DNA of 34,426 nucleotides from Nanobdellota archaeon (lineage in GTDB: Archaea; Nanobdellota; Nanobdellia; Parvarchaeales; Parvarchaeaceae), in NCBI GenBank assembly GCA_021798355.1, contig JAJZMG010000049.1:1-34426 (forward strand), in the 5' to 3' direction. This document shows, piece by piece, positions 5,600 to 13,908 of the stretch. The position numbers were made by a program, and so were the translations under genes. The stretch's first letter is position 1, and every line of letters begins with the position of its first letter. Below the pieces are notes generated by a model that was given only the letters and a program-made list of their open reading frames with translations, had not been told where the DNA came from and searched no databases.

Positions 5600-5608
5600 G
5601 ATGAAAAT

Positions 5609-6127
5609 ATGAAAGACAAAGAAGATAACTTTAATGAAATAAAATTTGGATTTAATCTAGACCAGCACGTTATGCAAAAGATTGCACATTCAATGCACGG
5701 CATAAGTCGCGGTTTTGGGATAAAATATTGGATATTGATGTTAGTGTCAAAGGAAAAAATGACAGGTGCACAGATGATAGACAGGATATATGAAATGAGT
5801 TTTGGCTTCTGGAGGCCTTCTCCCGGTAGTATATATTCTATTTTAAAATACCTCTCAGAAAGCGGTTTTGTGAAAGTAGAACAGAAGGACAACAAAAAAT
5901 ATTATTCTGTTACTAATAAGGGAAAAGAGTATCTAGACAGCTCATGGTTTCCATGGAGATCTGCTTCTTCATTCATGAACAAGGATGAAGGAACAAGCAT
6001 AAACGAAACCATAGAAACCTTGGATAACCTGTCAGAATTTATATCAGAAAAGGAAAAGCTTCTGAGTAATGAAAACAAGAAAACCCTAAAAAAGATAGGG
6101 GATAGGCTGCACGCTATACTCAAATGA
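5609..6127 (+). CDS. PadR family transcriptional regulator
   Basis: 172 residues. The winged-helix core spans about 34-110: WILMLVSKEKMTGAQMIDRI, then GFWRPSPGSIYSILKYLSESGFV, the PadR signature where the recognition helix follows the WRPSPGSIY motif, then a wing NKKYYSVTNKGKEYL. Residues 125-172 form a C-terminal helical region rich in Glu and Lys, fitting the dimerisation helix of this family. About 30 extra residues precede the domain. PadR proteins are ligand-responsive repressors, often of multidrug exporters, and the next two genes, 1 base and 0 bases apart, are an ABC exporter. The operator is probably the double dyad at 5566-5599. The inducer is unknown. Confidence 0.9.
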   Translation: MKDKEDNFNEIKFGFNLDQHVMQKIAHSMHGISRGFGIKYWILMLVSKEKMTGAQMIDRIYEMSFGFWRPSPGSIYSILKYLSESGFVKVEQKDNKKYYSVTNKGKEYLDSSWFPWRSASSFMNKDEGTSINETIETLDNLSEFISEKEKLLSNENKKTLKKIGDRLHAILK

Positions 6128-6128
6128 T

Positions 6129-6908
6129 ATGGAATATTCTATAATTGCAGACAAACTAACTAAAAAATTCGGAGAGTTTACTGCTGATAATGCTATAAGC
6201 TTAAAGATAAAAAACGGGGAGATATTTGGGATTTTAGGTCCAAATGGAGCGGGAAAAACGACTTTAATAAGCATGCTCACTACATTAATAAAGCCGACAA
6301 GCGGTCATGCATCTGTACTCGGACACGATGTAATAAAAGAAGCATTGGAAGTTAGAAAGTCCATAGGCGTAATAACAGAAAAGGTTACTATGTATCCTCC
6401 GCTTACGGCAGAAGAAAATTTGATGTTTTTTGGAAGACTTTATGGAATAAAAAAGAAAGATCTTGAGGAAAGGATAAATAAAGGGTTAGAAGAGTTCCAG
6501 CTTTCTAAATTCAGAAAAAGACCAGTAGGTACGTTTTCGTTGGGTATGAAAAGGCGATTGGACCTAGTAAGAGTATTGTTGAATGAGCCGAAGATCTTCT
6601 TTTTGGACGAGCCTACTGTCGGTCTCGACCCTATAACTGTTTCATTTATAAAGAAAAAGATAAGGGACATAAACAAGAGAGGAAGCACTATCATACTTAC
6701 AACACATATAATGCAGGACGCAGATGAACTTTCTGACAGAGTTGCGCTGATAGACCATGGTAATTTAATGGCATGTGATACTCCTAATAGTCTTAAGAAA
6801 AAATTAGGGAAAAACGCAACTTTAGAAAACGTTTTCATACATTATGCAGGCGAAGAATTAAGAGACGAAACTGAAAAGATGAGTTTGGCTCCTAGGAGAG
6901 GCATGTGA
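6129..6908 (+). CDS. ABC exporter ATPase subunit (DrrA-like)
   Basis: 259 residues. Walker A GPNGAGKT is at 37-44, the signature region is FSLGMKRR at 136-143 (SLGM instead of the common SGGQ, as seen in DrrA-like proteins), Walker B IFFLDEP at 156-162 with D-loop GLDP, and the H-loop His at 193 (TTHIM). The C terminus NATLENVFIHYAGEELRDE matches the DrrA-type tail. It powers the permease encoded next. The gene starts 1 base after the PadR stop and ends in a TGATG overlap with the permease start, so the three genes form one operon. The likely substrate is a toxic lipophilic compound or antibiotic; it cannot be specified. Confidence 0.93.
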   Translation: MEYSIIADKLTKKFGEFTADNAISLKIKNGEIFGILGPNGAGKTTLISMLTTLIKPTSGHASVLGHDVIKEALEVRKSIGVITEKVTMYPPLTAEENLMFFGRLYGIKKKDLEERINKGLEEFQLSKFRKRPVGTFSLGMKRRLDLVRVLLNEPKIFFLDEPTVGLDPITVSFIKKKIRDINKRGSTIILTTHIMQDADELSDRVALIDHGNLMACDTPNSLKKKLGKNATLENVFIHYAGEELRDETEKMSLAPRRGM

Positions 6909-8107
6909 TGGCATTCAAGGCGTTAAATGATGCGTTAATTGTAGCTAAGAGGGATTTGATTGAACTTTACCGAACGCCATTCAGGCTTGTTATGATGTTT
7001 GTATTTCCAATACTAATAATAACGTTATTTGGTTTCATGTTCCCGTCGACTTCTAGCTTCAACGGCATTCATATAGGTATAGTAAACAATGACAGTGGCT
7101 TTACTTTGAATGGCCAAACAGTCTATTTAAGTAATTCCTTTATATCGCTTGTAAAATATAATTCAAGCATTGCTTTTAGAAACTATTCTTCATTGGCTTC
7201 TGCTGAATCAGCTTTAAGAAGCGGCACAATAGATTCTATTATCTATTTTCCCGCAAATTTCACAAGCAAAAGTCTTTCTGGCCAGCCCACGCAATTAAAG
7301 CTCGTAACTAACCCTACTTCTCCAACATTAGAAGAATACATAGATACTAAGGTATCTATAGCATCAACTGTACTTTCCGCAGAAATTGTCAACGGAACGG
7401 TTTCTAAATTGAATTCTGAGCTTGTGGGTCTACCGAAAATAAATCCTCAATTCGTTATTTCTCCCGTAGTTGTAAGTGCTGCTCCAATAATATCCGGTAA
7501 CTATTTTGATTTTATAGGTCCTGGCTTAATAATGCTCCTAAGTATGATGGCAGGATTAACTGCGTTAGGGTCAGCTTTAAGCAGGGAAAAAGAGGATGGA
7601 ACTATTACTGCGGTAATGCTTTCGCCAATAAGAACAGGCTCTTTCTTGACTGGAAAAATGCTTTCACAGTTAGTAAGAAGCTTAATACAATCTGCTGTAG
7701 TTGTTATCCTTGTAATACTCCTGTTCCACATGAGTTTCAATGGCAACATACTGCTCATGGCAGCAATCCTTATACTTGGTATATTCGGTTTTCTTGGCTT
7801 AGGCCTTTTAGTAACGGCATTGACAAAGGATCAGGAAACTTCTCAATTATTGTTAAATTTAGTTTTCTTTCCGATGCTTTTTTTAAGCGGAGTACTATAT
7901 CCTTTACAAGAGTTGCCCTCGGTTATAGCAGATATAGCAAAGTTCCTGCCCCTAACCTACGGGGTCCAAGCTTTCAGACAAGTAGTCGTTTTCAATGCAT
8001 CATTTAGTTCAGTATGGTCATCGATGCTCATACTCTTTTTATTCGGCGCGGTATCCCTTGTAATTGCAGTACCTGTATTTCTAGTAAAGAAAGGTAGTGG
8101 TAATTAG
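6908..8107 (+). CDS. ABC-2 type exporter permease (DrrB/YhhJ-like)
   Basis: 399 residues from the ATG at 6908, which overlaps the ATPase stop as TGATG; a GTG at 6905 is also possible. Layout: one N-terminal transmembrane segment (about 24-44), a large outside domain of about 150 residues rich in Ser, Asn and Thr (45-200), then five segments at about 203-400. The conserved cytoplasmic loop SREKEDGTITAVMLSPIRT follows the second segment, as in ABC-2 permeases. FFPMLFLSGVLYPLQELP is the typical near-C-terminal stretch. With the upstream ATPase it forms an exporter, here under PadR control. Confidence 0.92.
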   Translation: MAFKALNDALIVAKRDLIELYRTPFRLVMMFVFPILIITLFGFMFPSTSSFNGIHIGIVNNDSGFTLNGQTVYLSNSFISLVKYNSSIAFRNYSSLASAESALRSGTIDSIIYFPANFTSKSLSGQPTQLKLVTNPTSPTLEEYIDTKVSIASTVLSAEIVNGTVSKLNSELVGLPKINPQFVISPVVVSAAPIISGNYFDFIGPGLIMLLSMMAGLTALGSALSREKEDGTITAVMLSPIRTGSFLTGKMLSQLVRSLIQSAVVVILVILLFHMSFNGNILLMAAILILGIFGFLGLGLLVTALTKDQETSQLLLNLVFFPMLFLSGVLYPLQELPSVIADIAKFLPLTYGVQAFRQVVVFNASFSSVWSSMLILFLFGAVSLVIAVPVFLVKKGSGN

Positions 8108-8146
8108 AATAGTTATAAAAGTATAGATTAGATATTAATATATAAA

Positions 8147-8947
8147 ATGGACGATAAATTAAAAGAGCTTATAAAAAATAAAGAGCTTTTTCTTTTAGAT
8201 GGAGACGGTACATTATACCTTTGGAATAAACCTTTTTCATCATCCTCTGCCTTTTTAAGTAAATTGGTAAAATTGAACAAAAAGTTCATAATCTTAAGTA
8301 ACAATGATTCGGAAAGCAAGGAGAAAAGGTTAAGGTTTTTGAATAAAATGTTTAAAGTTAAACTAAAAGAAGAGCAGCTGCTGCTTCCAAATGATTTAAT
8401 TGAAGAGTTCTTGGTTAAAAAAGGGATCAAAAGATTTGATGGGTTAATTTCTAATAATTTTCTAGGGGAGCTTTTATCAAAGGGATTTGTATTGGATAAA
8501 GATAAACCCGAAATAGTAATAGTCGGGTTCGATGTAAATCTTACTTATCAAAAATTAATGAGAAATATAAATCACATAAATAATGGAGTTAAATTTCTGT
8601 TGACGCATACTGACCCATTATGTCCCTATAAAAAGGGAAAAGAGATACCTGATGCGGGCTTGATAATAACGCTTATAACGCAGGCTGTAAGACGGCAACC
8701 TGATTACACATTTGGAAAACCTTTTAGATCTACGATAGAATACATAGTTAAAAAATATAGGGTTAAACGGAACAAAATGCTTGTAATAGGAGACAGGATA
8801 AATACGGATATAAAAATGGCTGGTGAAAATGGCATAAATTCCATATGGATAATGAATGGCCAGGATGAAAAAAAAGTAAATCAGTATAAACCAACTGAAA
8901 AAGTATCCTCAATTAATGCTCTTTATGATCAAATAAAAGGGCTATAA
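8147..8947 (+). CDS. HAD superfamily phosphatase, NagD-like (type IIA cap)
   Basis: 266 residues. Motif I is FLLDGDGTLY (Asp18 nucleophile, Asp20 acid), motif II ILSNND (Ser51), motif III Lys191 in TFGKPF, and motif IV VIGDRINTDIKMA (Asp216, Asp221). The large cap between motifs II and III marks the type IIA (NagD/PGP) group. Known members hydrolyse 2-phosphoglycolate, glycerol phosphate, pNPP or nucleotides. The glycerol operon starts 600 bases downstream, which makes a glycerol phosphate or phosphoglycolate role attractive, but the genes are separate units. A TATA-like GTTATAAAAG at about 8110 lies near the expected distance from the ATG. Confidence 0.9.
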   Translation: MDDKLKELIKNKELFLLDGDGTLYLWNKPFSSSSAFLSKLVKLNKKFIILSNNDSESKEKRLRFLNKMFKVKLKEEQLLLPNDLIEEFLVKKGIKRFDGLISNNFLGELLSKGFVLDKDKPEIVIVGFDVNLTYQKLMRNINHINNGVKFLLTHTDPLCPYKKGKEIPDAGLIITLITQAVRRQPDYTFGKPFRSTIEYIVKKYRVKRNKMLVIGDRINTDIKMAGENGINSIWIMNGQDEKKVNQYKPTEKVSSINALYDQIKGL

Positions 8948-9041
8948 CTTGGATATTATGTCTTATATCAAAATGTTCCCATTCGTAATTCTTTTTTACA
9001 ATCCTGAGTTAGTTTATTAATGACTAAACATTGATATTACT

Positions 9042-9443
9042 ATGATACATTCTGTAATTGAAACATATTATCCTGGTAAGTGCAATATAGGGCAGGAGGA
9101 AATAAAGAAAAGATATAAAGCAGGATTGGCTGGTTTTATTATATTTGTAATATTCCTAATTTTTCTTTCGGTCTTTAAATTAAATTACTTGTTTTTTATA
9201 CTGTTAGCATTTCCATTATTTCTGGGTTTTATTGGGTTTTATCAGGGATACAAAAGATTCTGTGTTGCAAATGCTGTTACTGGACTTTATGTTTTTTCTG
9301 ATAATAAAAAAGGTTCAATAAAAGATAAAATCGCACACAGAATCGACTTAAAGACGGCAGTAATTTTAATTACCTACTCGTTTATATCTGCGGCAGTGGT
9401 TACAATGATAATAACTTTAATCGCTTATTATTGGTTAATTTAG
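9042..9443 (+). CDS. Unknown small membrane protein with CNIG motif
   Basis: 133 residues. The N terminus ETYYPGKCNIGQEEIKKRYKAG resembles a motif (CNIG..E...R..AG) that I associate with small uncharacterised membrane proteins of bacteria and archaea, without being able to name the family. Hydrophobic segments lie at about 27-45, 49-67 and 105-131. A second cysteine in YKRFCVANAVTGLYVFS sits after the second segment, and an invariant-looking Cys pair near the membrane could bind metal or haem. TATA-like TTTATTAATG about 26 bases upstream predicts a leaderless transcript. It lies alone ahead of the glycerol operon. Confidence 0.75.
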   Translation: MIHSVIETYYPGKCNIGQEEIKKRYKAGLAGFIIFVIFLIFLSVFKLNYLFFILLAFPLFLGFIGFYQGYKRFCVANAVTGLYVFSDNKKGSIKDKIAHRIDLKTAVILITYSFISAAVVTMIITLIAYYWLI

Positions 9444-9456
9444 CATTCTATATTTT

Positions 9457-9474
9457 TTAGGTTAATTTACCTAA
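9457..9474. promoter_or_regulatory. 18-bp dyad upstream of the glycerol operon
   Basis: TTAGGTTAATTTACCTAA is a near-perfect palindrome (arms TTAGGT and ACCTAA, AATT core, one mismatched pair). It lies 13 bases after the previous stop and about 70 bases before the glpQ-type start, upstream of the likely TATA element CATTAAATT at about 9518. It could be an operator of the glycerol genes or a weak 3' hairpin of the upstream gene. Confidence 0.4.
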
Positions 9475-9545
9475 CAAACACGAGAGAAGAAAATCCCTTC
9501 ATTACAGTTAGATAGCATTAAATTCTTTAAAGTACTGAAATTGGA

Positions 9546-10277
9546 ATGGATATGCCCTTAGTTTATGGACACAGGGGTGCGGCAGTAGAAGCTCCTGAAA
9601 ATACTTTGCCTTCTTTTAAACTTGCCGAAAAACTTGGTGTTTACGGTGTAGAAATGGACCTGCATACTAGTAAGGATGGGGAGTTAATTGTTATACATGA
9701 TGAAACCTTAGATAGAACAACCAATGGCAGAGGTTTGGTCCATTCATATAACCTGAAGGAGATTAAAAAGCTTGATGCAGGCTTTAAGTCCGGTAACAAA
9801 TGGGTGGGAACAAGAGTGTCTACATTAAGAGAAGTATTTGAAGGATTGGGAAGGATAAATTATTATCTAGAGATAAAACAGAGTTCAAAGGTTTACCCCG
9901 GAATCGAGGAAAAAATGTTGAATTTAATAGATGAGTTCAATCTTAAGAGCAATGTTCAGGTAATATCATTTGATTTTGATTCTTTGGAAATAGTAAGGAA
10001 GTTAGACAAAAAAATCAAAACTGGTTTGCTTTATATAGGCAAGTCTTCTTGGTTTATCAGTATCGCTAAAAACCTTAAAATCAATTTTTTGCAGCCAGCA
10101 TTTAACTTAGTTTATAAGGAGGATATAGAAATTGCTAGGAAAAACGGCTTTAAGGTGGCGGCTTGGACAGTAGATACTCCAGAAGACATAAAAAGGGCAA
10201 TAGATCTAAAAGTAGACAGCATAACCTCAAATAATCCAAGACTCGTACTGCGTACACTTAAAAAGTATGCAAAATAA
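9546..10277 (+). CDS. glpQ: Glycerophosphodiester phosphodiesterase
   Basis: 243 residues; translation may begin at Met1 or Met3. The GDPD hallmark GHRGAAVEAPENTLPSF is at 8-24, with catalytic His9 and His51 (VIHDETLDRTTNG), metal ligands Glu36 and Asp38 (VEMDLHTSKDG), and YLEIK around Glu109 and Lys111. It cleaves glycerophosphodiesters to sn-glycerol 3-phosphate and an alcohol. No signal peptide is seen, so it acts inside the cell on imported or recycled substrates. The last 11 bases overlap the glycerol kinase gene, showing an operon. It is closer to the short cytoplasmic UgpQ form than to the periplasmic form. A TATA-like element about 26 bases upstream predicts a leaderless transcript. 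Confidence 0.94.
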   Translation: MDMPLVYGHRGAAVEAPENTLPSFKLAEKLGVYGVEMDLHTSKDGELIVIHDETLDRTTNGRGLVHSYNLKEIKKLDAGFKSGNKWVGTRVSTLREVFEGLGRINYYLEIKQSSKVYPGIEEKMLNLIDEFNLKSNVQVISFDFDSLEIVRKLDKKIKTGLLYIGKSSWFISIAKNLKINFLQPAFNLVYKEDIEIARKNGFKVAAWTVDTPEDIKRAIDLKVDSITSNNPRLVLRTLKKYAK

Positions 10278-11766
10278 AAGGTATATTGCAGCGGTAGATC
10301 AAGGAACAACGGGTACAAAATGTTTAATATTTGATACAAACGGCAAGGTTATCAGTAAGGCCTATAAAAGGCACAGACAAATCCTGCCGAAAGAGGGGTG
10401 GGTAGAACACGACCCTTTAGAAATATTAGACAATGTTAAATTTATTCTAAGTTCTGCGGTTCATTCCGCAAATATAGAAACTAAAAATATCGTTGCAGTA
10501 GGCATAAGTAATCAAAGAGAGACAACAATACTGTGGGACAAAAGGACAGGCTTGCCTCTAAGCAACGCAATAGTCTGGCAGGATATGCGGACGCAAGACA
10601 TAATAAAAAAGATAAGAGGCAGATATGGTGAAAAAGAAATAGAACAGAGAACTGGCCTGAGACTAAGTACCTATTTCTCAGCTTCTAAAATAAAATGGTT
10701 AATTGACAAATCAGATAAAATAAAGGATTTGATAAAAGAGAGACGCGTGTTGGCAGGCAATATCGACAGCTGGCTTATATGGAAATTAACGGAGGAAAAT
10801 AACCATTTAACAGATTATACAAACGCATCAAGAACGCTGCTGATGAATTTAAGAACTAAGGAATGGGATTCTGATATGCTGGACATTTTTAAAATACCTG
10901 AAAGCATACTGCCGGATATAAAGCCTTCCATAAATAATAATGGGTTTGGAACCATGAATTATGGCAGTTTTAGAGGGGTCAGAATAATGGGGGTAATGGG
11001 TGATCAGCAGGCAGCGCTGCTTGGGGAAAGGGCCGTTTACAATTCTGATATAAAGGTTACATATGGAACAGGCAGCTTTATACTTCAAAATACCGGCAGA
11101 AAGATAAAGAGAGAAAAAGGGCTTTTGACCACTTGTGCTTACGGTACAGGTAAAAATGACTGTACATACGCCCTTGAGGGGTCTGTACCAATATCGGGAG
11201 AGATATTTGATTGGCTAAAAGAGCTTGGTATAATGAAATCCTTTACAGAGATTAAAGAAGCAATAAACTCTTCTATAGATAATAATCTCTTTTTGGTACC
11301 GGCATTTAGTGGGTTATTTTCCCCTTACTGGGATGAGTCTGCAAGAGGTATAATAATAGGGATAACAAGAAAATCAAATAAGCTTGCCTTTATACGATCT
11401 GCAGTATACTCTATCTGCATGCAGGTTGTTGATATAATAAAAAGAATGGGAAACCTTTCTGGTAAAATAAACGTAGATGGGGGAGTTGCAAGCAATGATT
11501 ATATCATGCAGTTACAGGCAGATCTGCTCGGCAAACTGATTTACAGGTCTGATTTGGTAGAGGAAAGCGCATTCGGAGCAGCGTTATCTGCAGGGATAGC
11601 TTCAGAAGTATGGGATTTTAAAAGTATAAAAAATTTAAACACATCCGGCAGGTATTTTTATCCAAAAGTGGACAATAAGGTGTATAATTCTATGTATACT
11701 AAATGGGTTGACGCGGTGAAAAGATCCAGAAATTGGAACGAAAGCTTTAAATATAATAAAAATTAG
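10267..11766 (+). CDS. glpK: Glycerol kinase
   Basis: 499 residues, full length for the FGGY family. The phosphate loop DQGTTGTK is at 11-18, the glycerol-binding Arg-Glu in SNQRETTILW at 84-85, and WQDMRT at 104-109. GDQQAALLGE carries the catalytic Asp, and GTGSFILQNTG, the EGSVPISG loop and DGGVASNDYIMQ with FGAALSAG complete the ATP-binding lobe. It phosphorylates glycerol to sn-glycerol 3-phosphate using ATP. The start overlaps glpQ by 11 bases and the transporter follows after 8 bases. In an archaeon, G3P is not the lipid backbone (archaea use glycerol 1-phosphate), so the pathway here is catabolic, feeding the dehydrogenase encoded at 20284. No glycerol facilitator gene is seen. Confidence 0.96.
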   Translation: MQNKRYIAAVDQGTTGTKCLIFDTNGKVISKAYKRHRQILPKEGWVEHDPLEILDNVKFILSSAVHSANIETKNIVAVGISNQRETTILWDKRTGLPLSNAIVWQDMRTQDIIKKIRGRYGEKEIEQRTGLRLSTYFSASKIKWLIDKSDKIKDLIKERRVLAGNIDSWLIWKLTEENNHLTDYTNASRTLLMNLRTKEWDSDMLDIFKIPESILPDIKPSINNNGFGTMNYGSFRGVRIMGVMGDQQAALLGERAVYNSDIKVTYGTGSFILQNTGRKIKREKGLLTTCAYGTGKNDCTYALEGSVPISGEIFDWLKELGIMKSFTEIKEAINSSIDNNLFLVPAFSGLFSPYWDESARGIIIGITRKSNKLAFIRSAVYSICMQVVDIIKRMGNLSGKINVDGGVASNDYIMQLQADLLGKLIYRSDLVEESAFGAALSAGIASEVWDFKSIKNLNTSGRYFYPKVDNKVYNSMYTKWVDAVKRSRNWNESFKYNKN

Positions 11767-11774
11767 TTTTTTAT

Positions 11775-13196
11775 ATGCGAAGCAACACTGAAACTGTTCA
11801 CGTGCCAAGACGCTCTGTTATAACTACTCTTTCAGCGATGGGTTATTTTCTCGATGGTTACGACCTTAGCGTAATATCAGTTTTTACTTTAGTTTTAGTA
11901 ACTTATAAGATATTCCAATACACTGCATTTACAGAATCGTTCGTCTCAGGTTCTGCGTTGCTAGGGGCATTTGTGGGAGCAGTAGTTTTCGGTCACTATG
12001 CAGATAGAATAGGAAGAAGGTATCTTTATATCTTTGACCTTATATTCTTTGCGGTCTTTGCAATCTTATCAGCAGTGTCAACAAATATAACGGAAATGAT
12101 AATTTTCAGGTTCTTCGTTGGATGGGGGGTGGGAGCAGACTATGCGTTAAGCCCAGTTTACACTACTGAAATGTATCCAAACAAGAAAAGAGGAGCAGGT
12201 TATGGATGGGTATGGACATTCTGGAGCATAGGCGCAGCAGCAGCATTCATACTAGGATATGTATTCTTTTTAAGTAACCCATTAACAAGCTGGAGATGGG
12301 TCTTAGGGTTGGGTGCAATACCTGCGGTGATAACTGTAATACTTAGGACGAGAATGCCAGAATCGGCAAGATGGAAGATAATAGCCGAAGGAAATGCAAA
12401 TGATAAGAATGTAAAGACCGTGGCTCAAAAGATAGGAATGACTCCACAGGACATTAAAGCGATATTATCAGAAAGACAAAAAGAAGCAAATATTGCAGCA
12501 GGTTCATTCGCAGCGCTGTTTAAGGGGGAGTACGGTAAAAGAACGGCGGTTGTATGGACTCAGTGGATAATATACGATTTAGCAGGTTATGGAATAGGTT
12601 TATATTCACCATTAATACTCAAGGGTTTAGGAGTCGCAGGATCGACCTCCCTTTTATATTCATTCGTTTTCTACATGCCAATAGGCTTCTTGGGAGCGTT
12701 TGGTGCTGTAATGCTTAACGATAGGATAGGAAGAAGGCCGCTGCAGGCTTTAGGTTTTGCAGGAATGGCTGTGGCCATGCTTTTGTTCTTTATAGCTGCA
12801 ACGGCAGCTGCTTCAATCGCCATAATAATAGGTATAATAGCATTTATACTGGATTATGGTCTTGGAAATCTGGGACCTGGGAACACAATGGGTTTATACG
12901 CAATAGAGCTTTTGCCTACGAAGCTAAGATCATCCTCAATGGGAGGCGCCACAGGGATAACTAGGATTGCCGCTTTCCTCTCAGCTTTTCTGTTTCCTTA
13001 TTTGACTCTTACGCTAGGTAAATCAGGATTCTTCTTCGTACTTTTGGCACTGATGGTATTCGTATTCTTCTTTACGGTATTCTTCACGCCAGAGACAAAA
13101 GGATTAACATTAGAAGAGATAGCGATAGCTTCATACAAGCACGTGCATGGAGTTCCAAAGCTTGTAATGCCTAATAAATCCAACAGTAAAAAGTAA
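11775..13196 (+). CDS. MFS transporter, sugar porter / phosphate symporter-like, glycerol operon
   Basis: 473 residues with about 12 hydrophobic segments and a central cytoplasmic loop (about 195-255). MFS motif A appears twice: GHYADRIGRRYLY at 72-84 and NDRIGRRPLQAL at the start of the second half. Asp28 in FLDGYDLSVIS, GVGADYALSPVYTTEMYPNKKRG and the C-terminal PETKGLTLEEI match the sugar porter and phosphate:H+ symporter branches. It follows glpK by 8 bases, so it is probably cotranscribed and may import glycerol, glycerophosphodiesters or an organic acid. The substrate is inferred from position only. Its base use is slightly richer in G and C than its neighbours, as membrane transporters rich in Gly and Ala tend to be. 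Confidence 0.88.
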   Translation: MRSNTETVHVPRRSVITTLSAMGYFLDGYDLSVISVFTLVLVTYKIFQYTAFTESFVSGSALLGAFVGAVVFGHYADRIGRRYLYIFDLIFFAVFAILSAVSTNITEMIIFRFFVGWGVGADYALSPVYTTEMYPNKKRGAGYGWVWTFWSIGAAAAFILGYVFFLSNPLTSWRWVLGLGAIPAVITVILRTRMPESARWKIIAEGNANDKNVKTVAQKIGMTPQDIKAILSERQKEANIAAGSFAALFKGEYGKRTAVVWTQWIIYDLAGYGIGLYSPLILKGLGVAGSTSLLYSFVFYMPIGFLGAFGAVMLNDRIGRRPLQALGFAGMAVAMLLFFIAATAAASIAIIIGIIAFILDYGLGNLGPGNTMGLYAIELLPTKLRSSSMGGATGITRIAAFLSAFLFPYLTLTLGKSGFFFVLLALMVFVFFFTVFFTPETKGLTLEEIAIASYKHVHGVPKLVMPNKSNSKK

Positions 13197-13227
13197 TCCT
13201 TGATCTAGTTTTATAATTAAAAACGAT

Positions 13228-13833
13228 TTAAATTATAAGGTTTAATCTTATCCACTCAATTATCTGTTTTTTATAAGCTTTTTCTCTTTCATTATCTATT
13301 TTATCCTTTATATTTTTATTGGCACTTTTAGTTAACTCTATTAATTTTTTATTATTAGAGCCTCTGTTGATAACTTCTAGTATAGCTCCTGCTATATCCG
13401 TGTACTCCCCTATTTTATCCTTCCAGTAATCCGGCAATTTATATGTAAGAATAGAATTAAGCATGTAGGAAAGCGTTGGAATGCGCATTTTTCCTACTTC
13501 AACAGATTTTTTCCATCTCGTAAATATTGCATTAGGAGGGGGTATAAGCAGCAAAAACTTAAAGTAATTCTCTAACAGATTAACCATTTTATCATCAAGT
13601 AATTCATATTCAAACCCATTTTTCCCAATTACAAGCATTCTAGGTTTTTTTATTTCCAGTTCTTTTAAATTTTCCATTATGTGGTTAAAAGTGTCATTCA
13701 ATTTATTATAATGGTTGTTTTCTGGATAGAATAACCTCTTTCTATCAAGATAAAGTATCTTTATTCCCTGAGCTATATTTGCTCTTAAAAGTATATCGTC
13801 ATCTACTTTAGCTTTCTTTCTTCTAAATATCAT
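13228..13833 (-). CDS. Unknown protein, 201 residues
   Basis: Not recognised. No membrane segment or signal peptide. It starts MIFRRKKAKVDDD, continues with a mixed alpha/beta region (KIKKPRMLVIGKNGFEYELLDD), then FKFLLLIPPPNAIFTRW, a helical part LSYMLNSILTYKLPDYWKDKIGEYTDIAGAIL, and a lysine-rich coiled region to the end. A TATA-like GTGTTAATAAATTTG on the minus strand about 26 bases upstream predicts a leaderless transcript. It is downstream of, and on the same strand as, the DEAD-box helicase, but with its own promoter. The positive charge could mean nucleic acid binding, which is only a guess. Confidence 0.7.
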   Translation of the reverse strand: MIFRRKKAKVDDDILLRANIAQGIKILYLDRKRLFYPENNHYNKLNDTFNHIMENLKELEIKKPRMLVIGKNGFEYELLDDKMVNLLENYFKFLLLIPPPNAIFTRWKKSVEVGKMRIPTLSYMLNSILTYKLPDYWKDKIGEYTDIAGAILEVINRGSNNKKLIELTKSANKNIKDKIDNEREKAYKKQIIEWIRLNLII

Positions 13834-13908
13834 TACTATAATATAAAAATCAAATTTATTAACACTTTCTCTTTCATATTATAAGTGTTTTTGGTAGTAA
13901 AAACTTAA

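Noticed and set aside
5609-8107. Whole PadR-ABC-SOD region as a new defence system
   Set aside because: PadR plus DrrAB-like exporter is a common efflux arrangement; only the shared operator is unusual.
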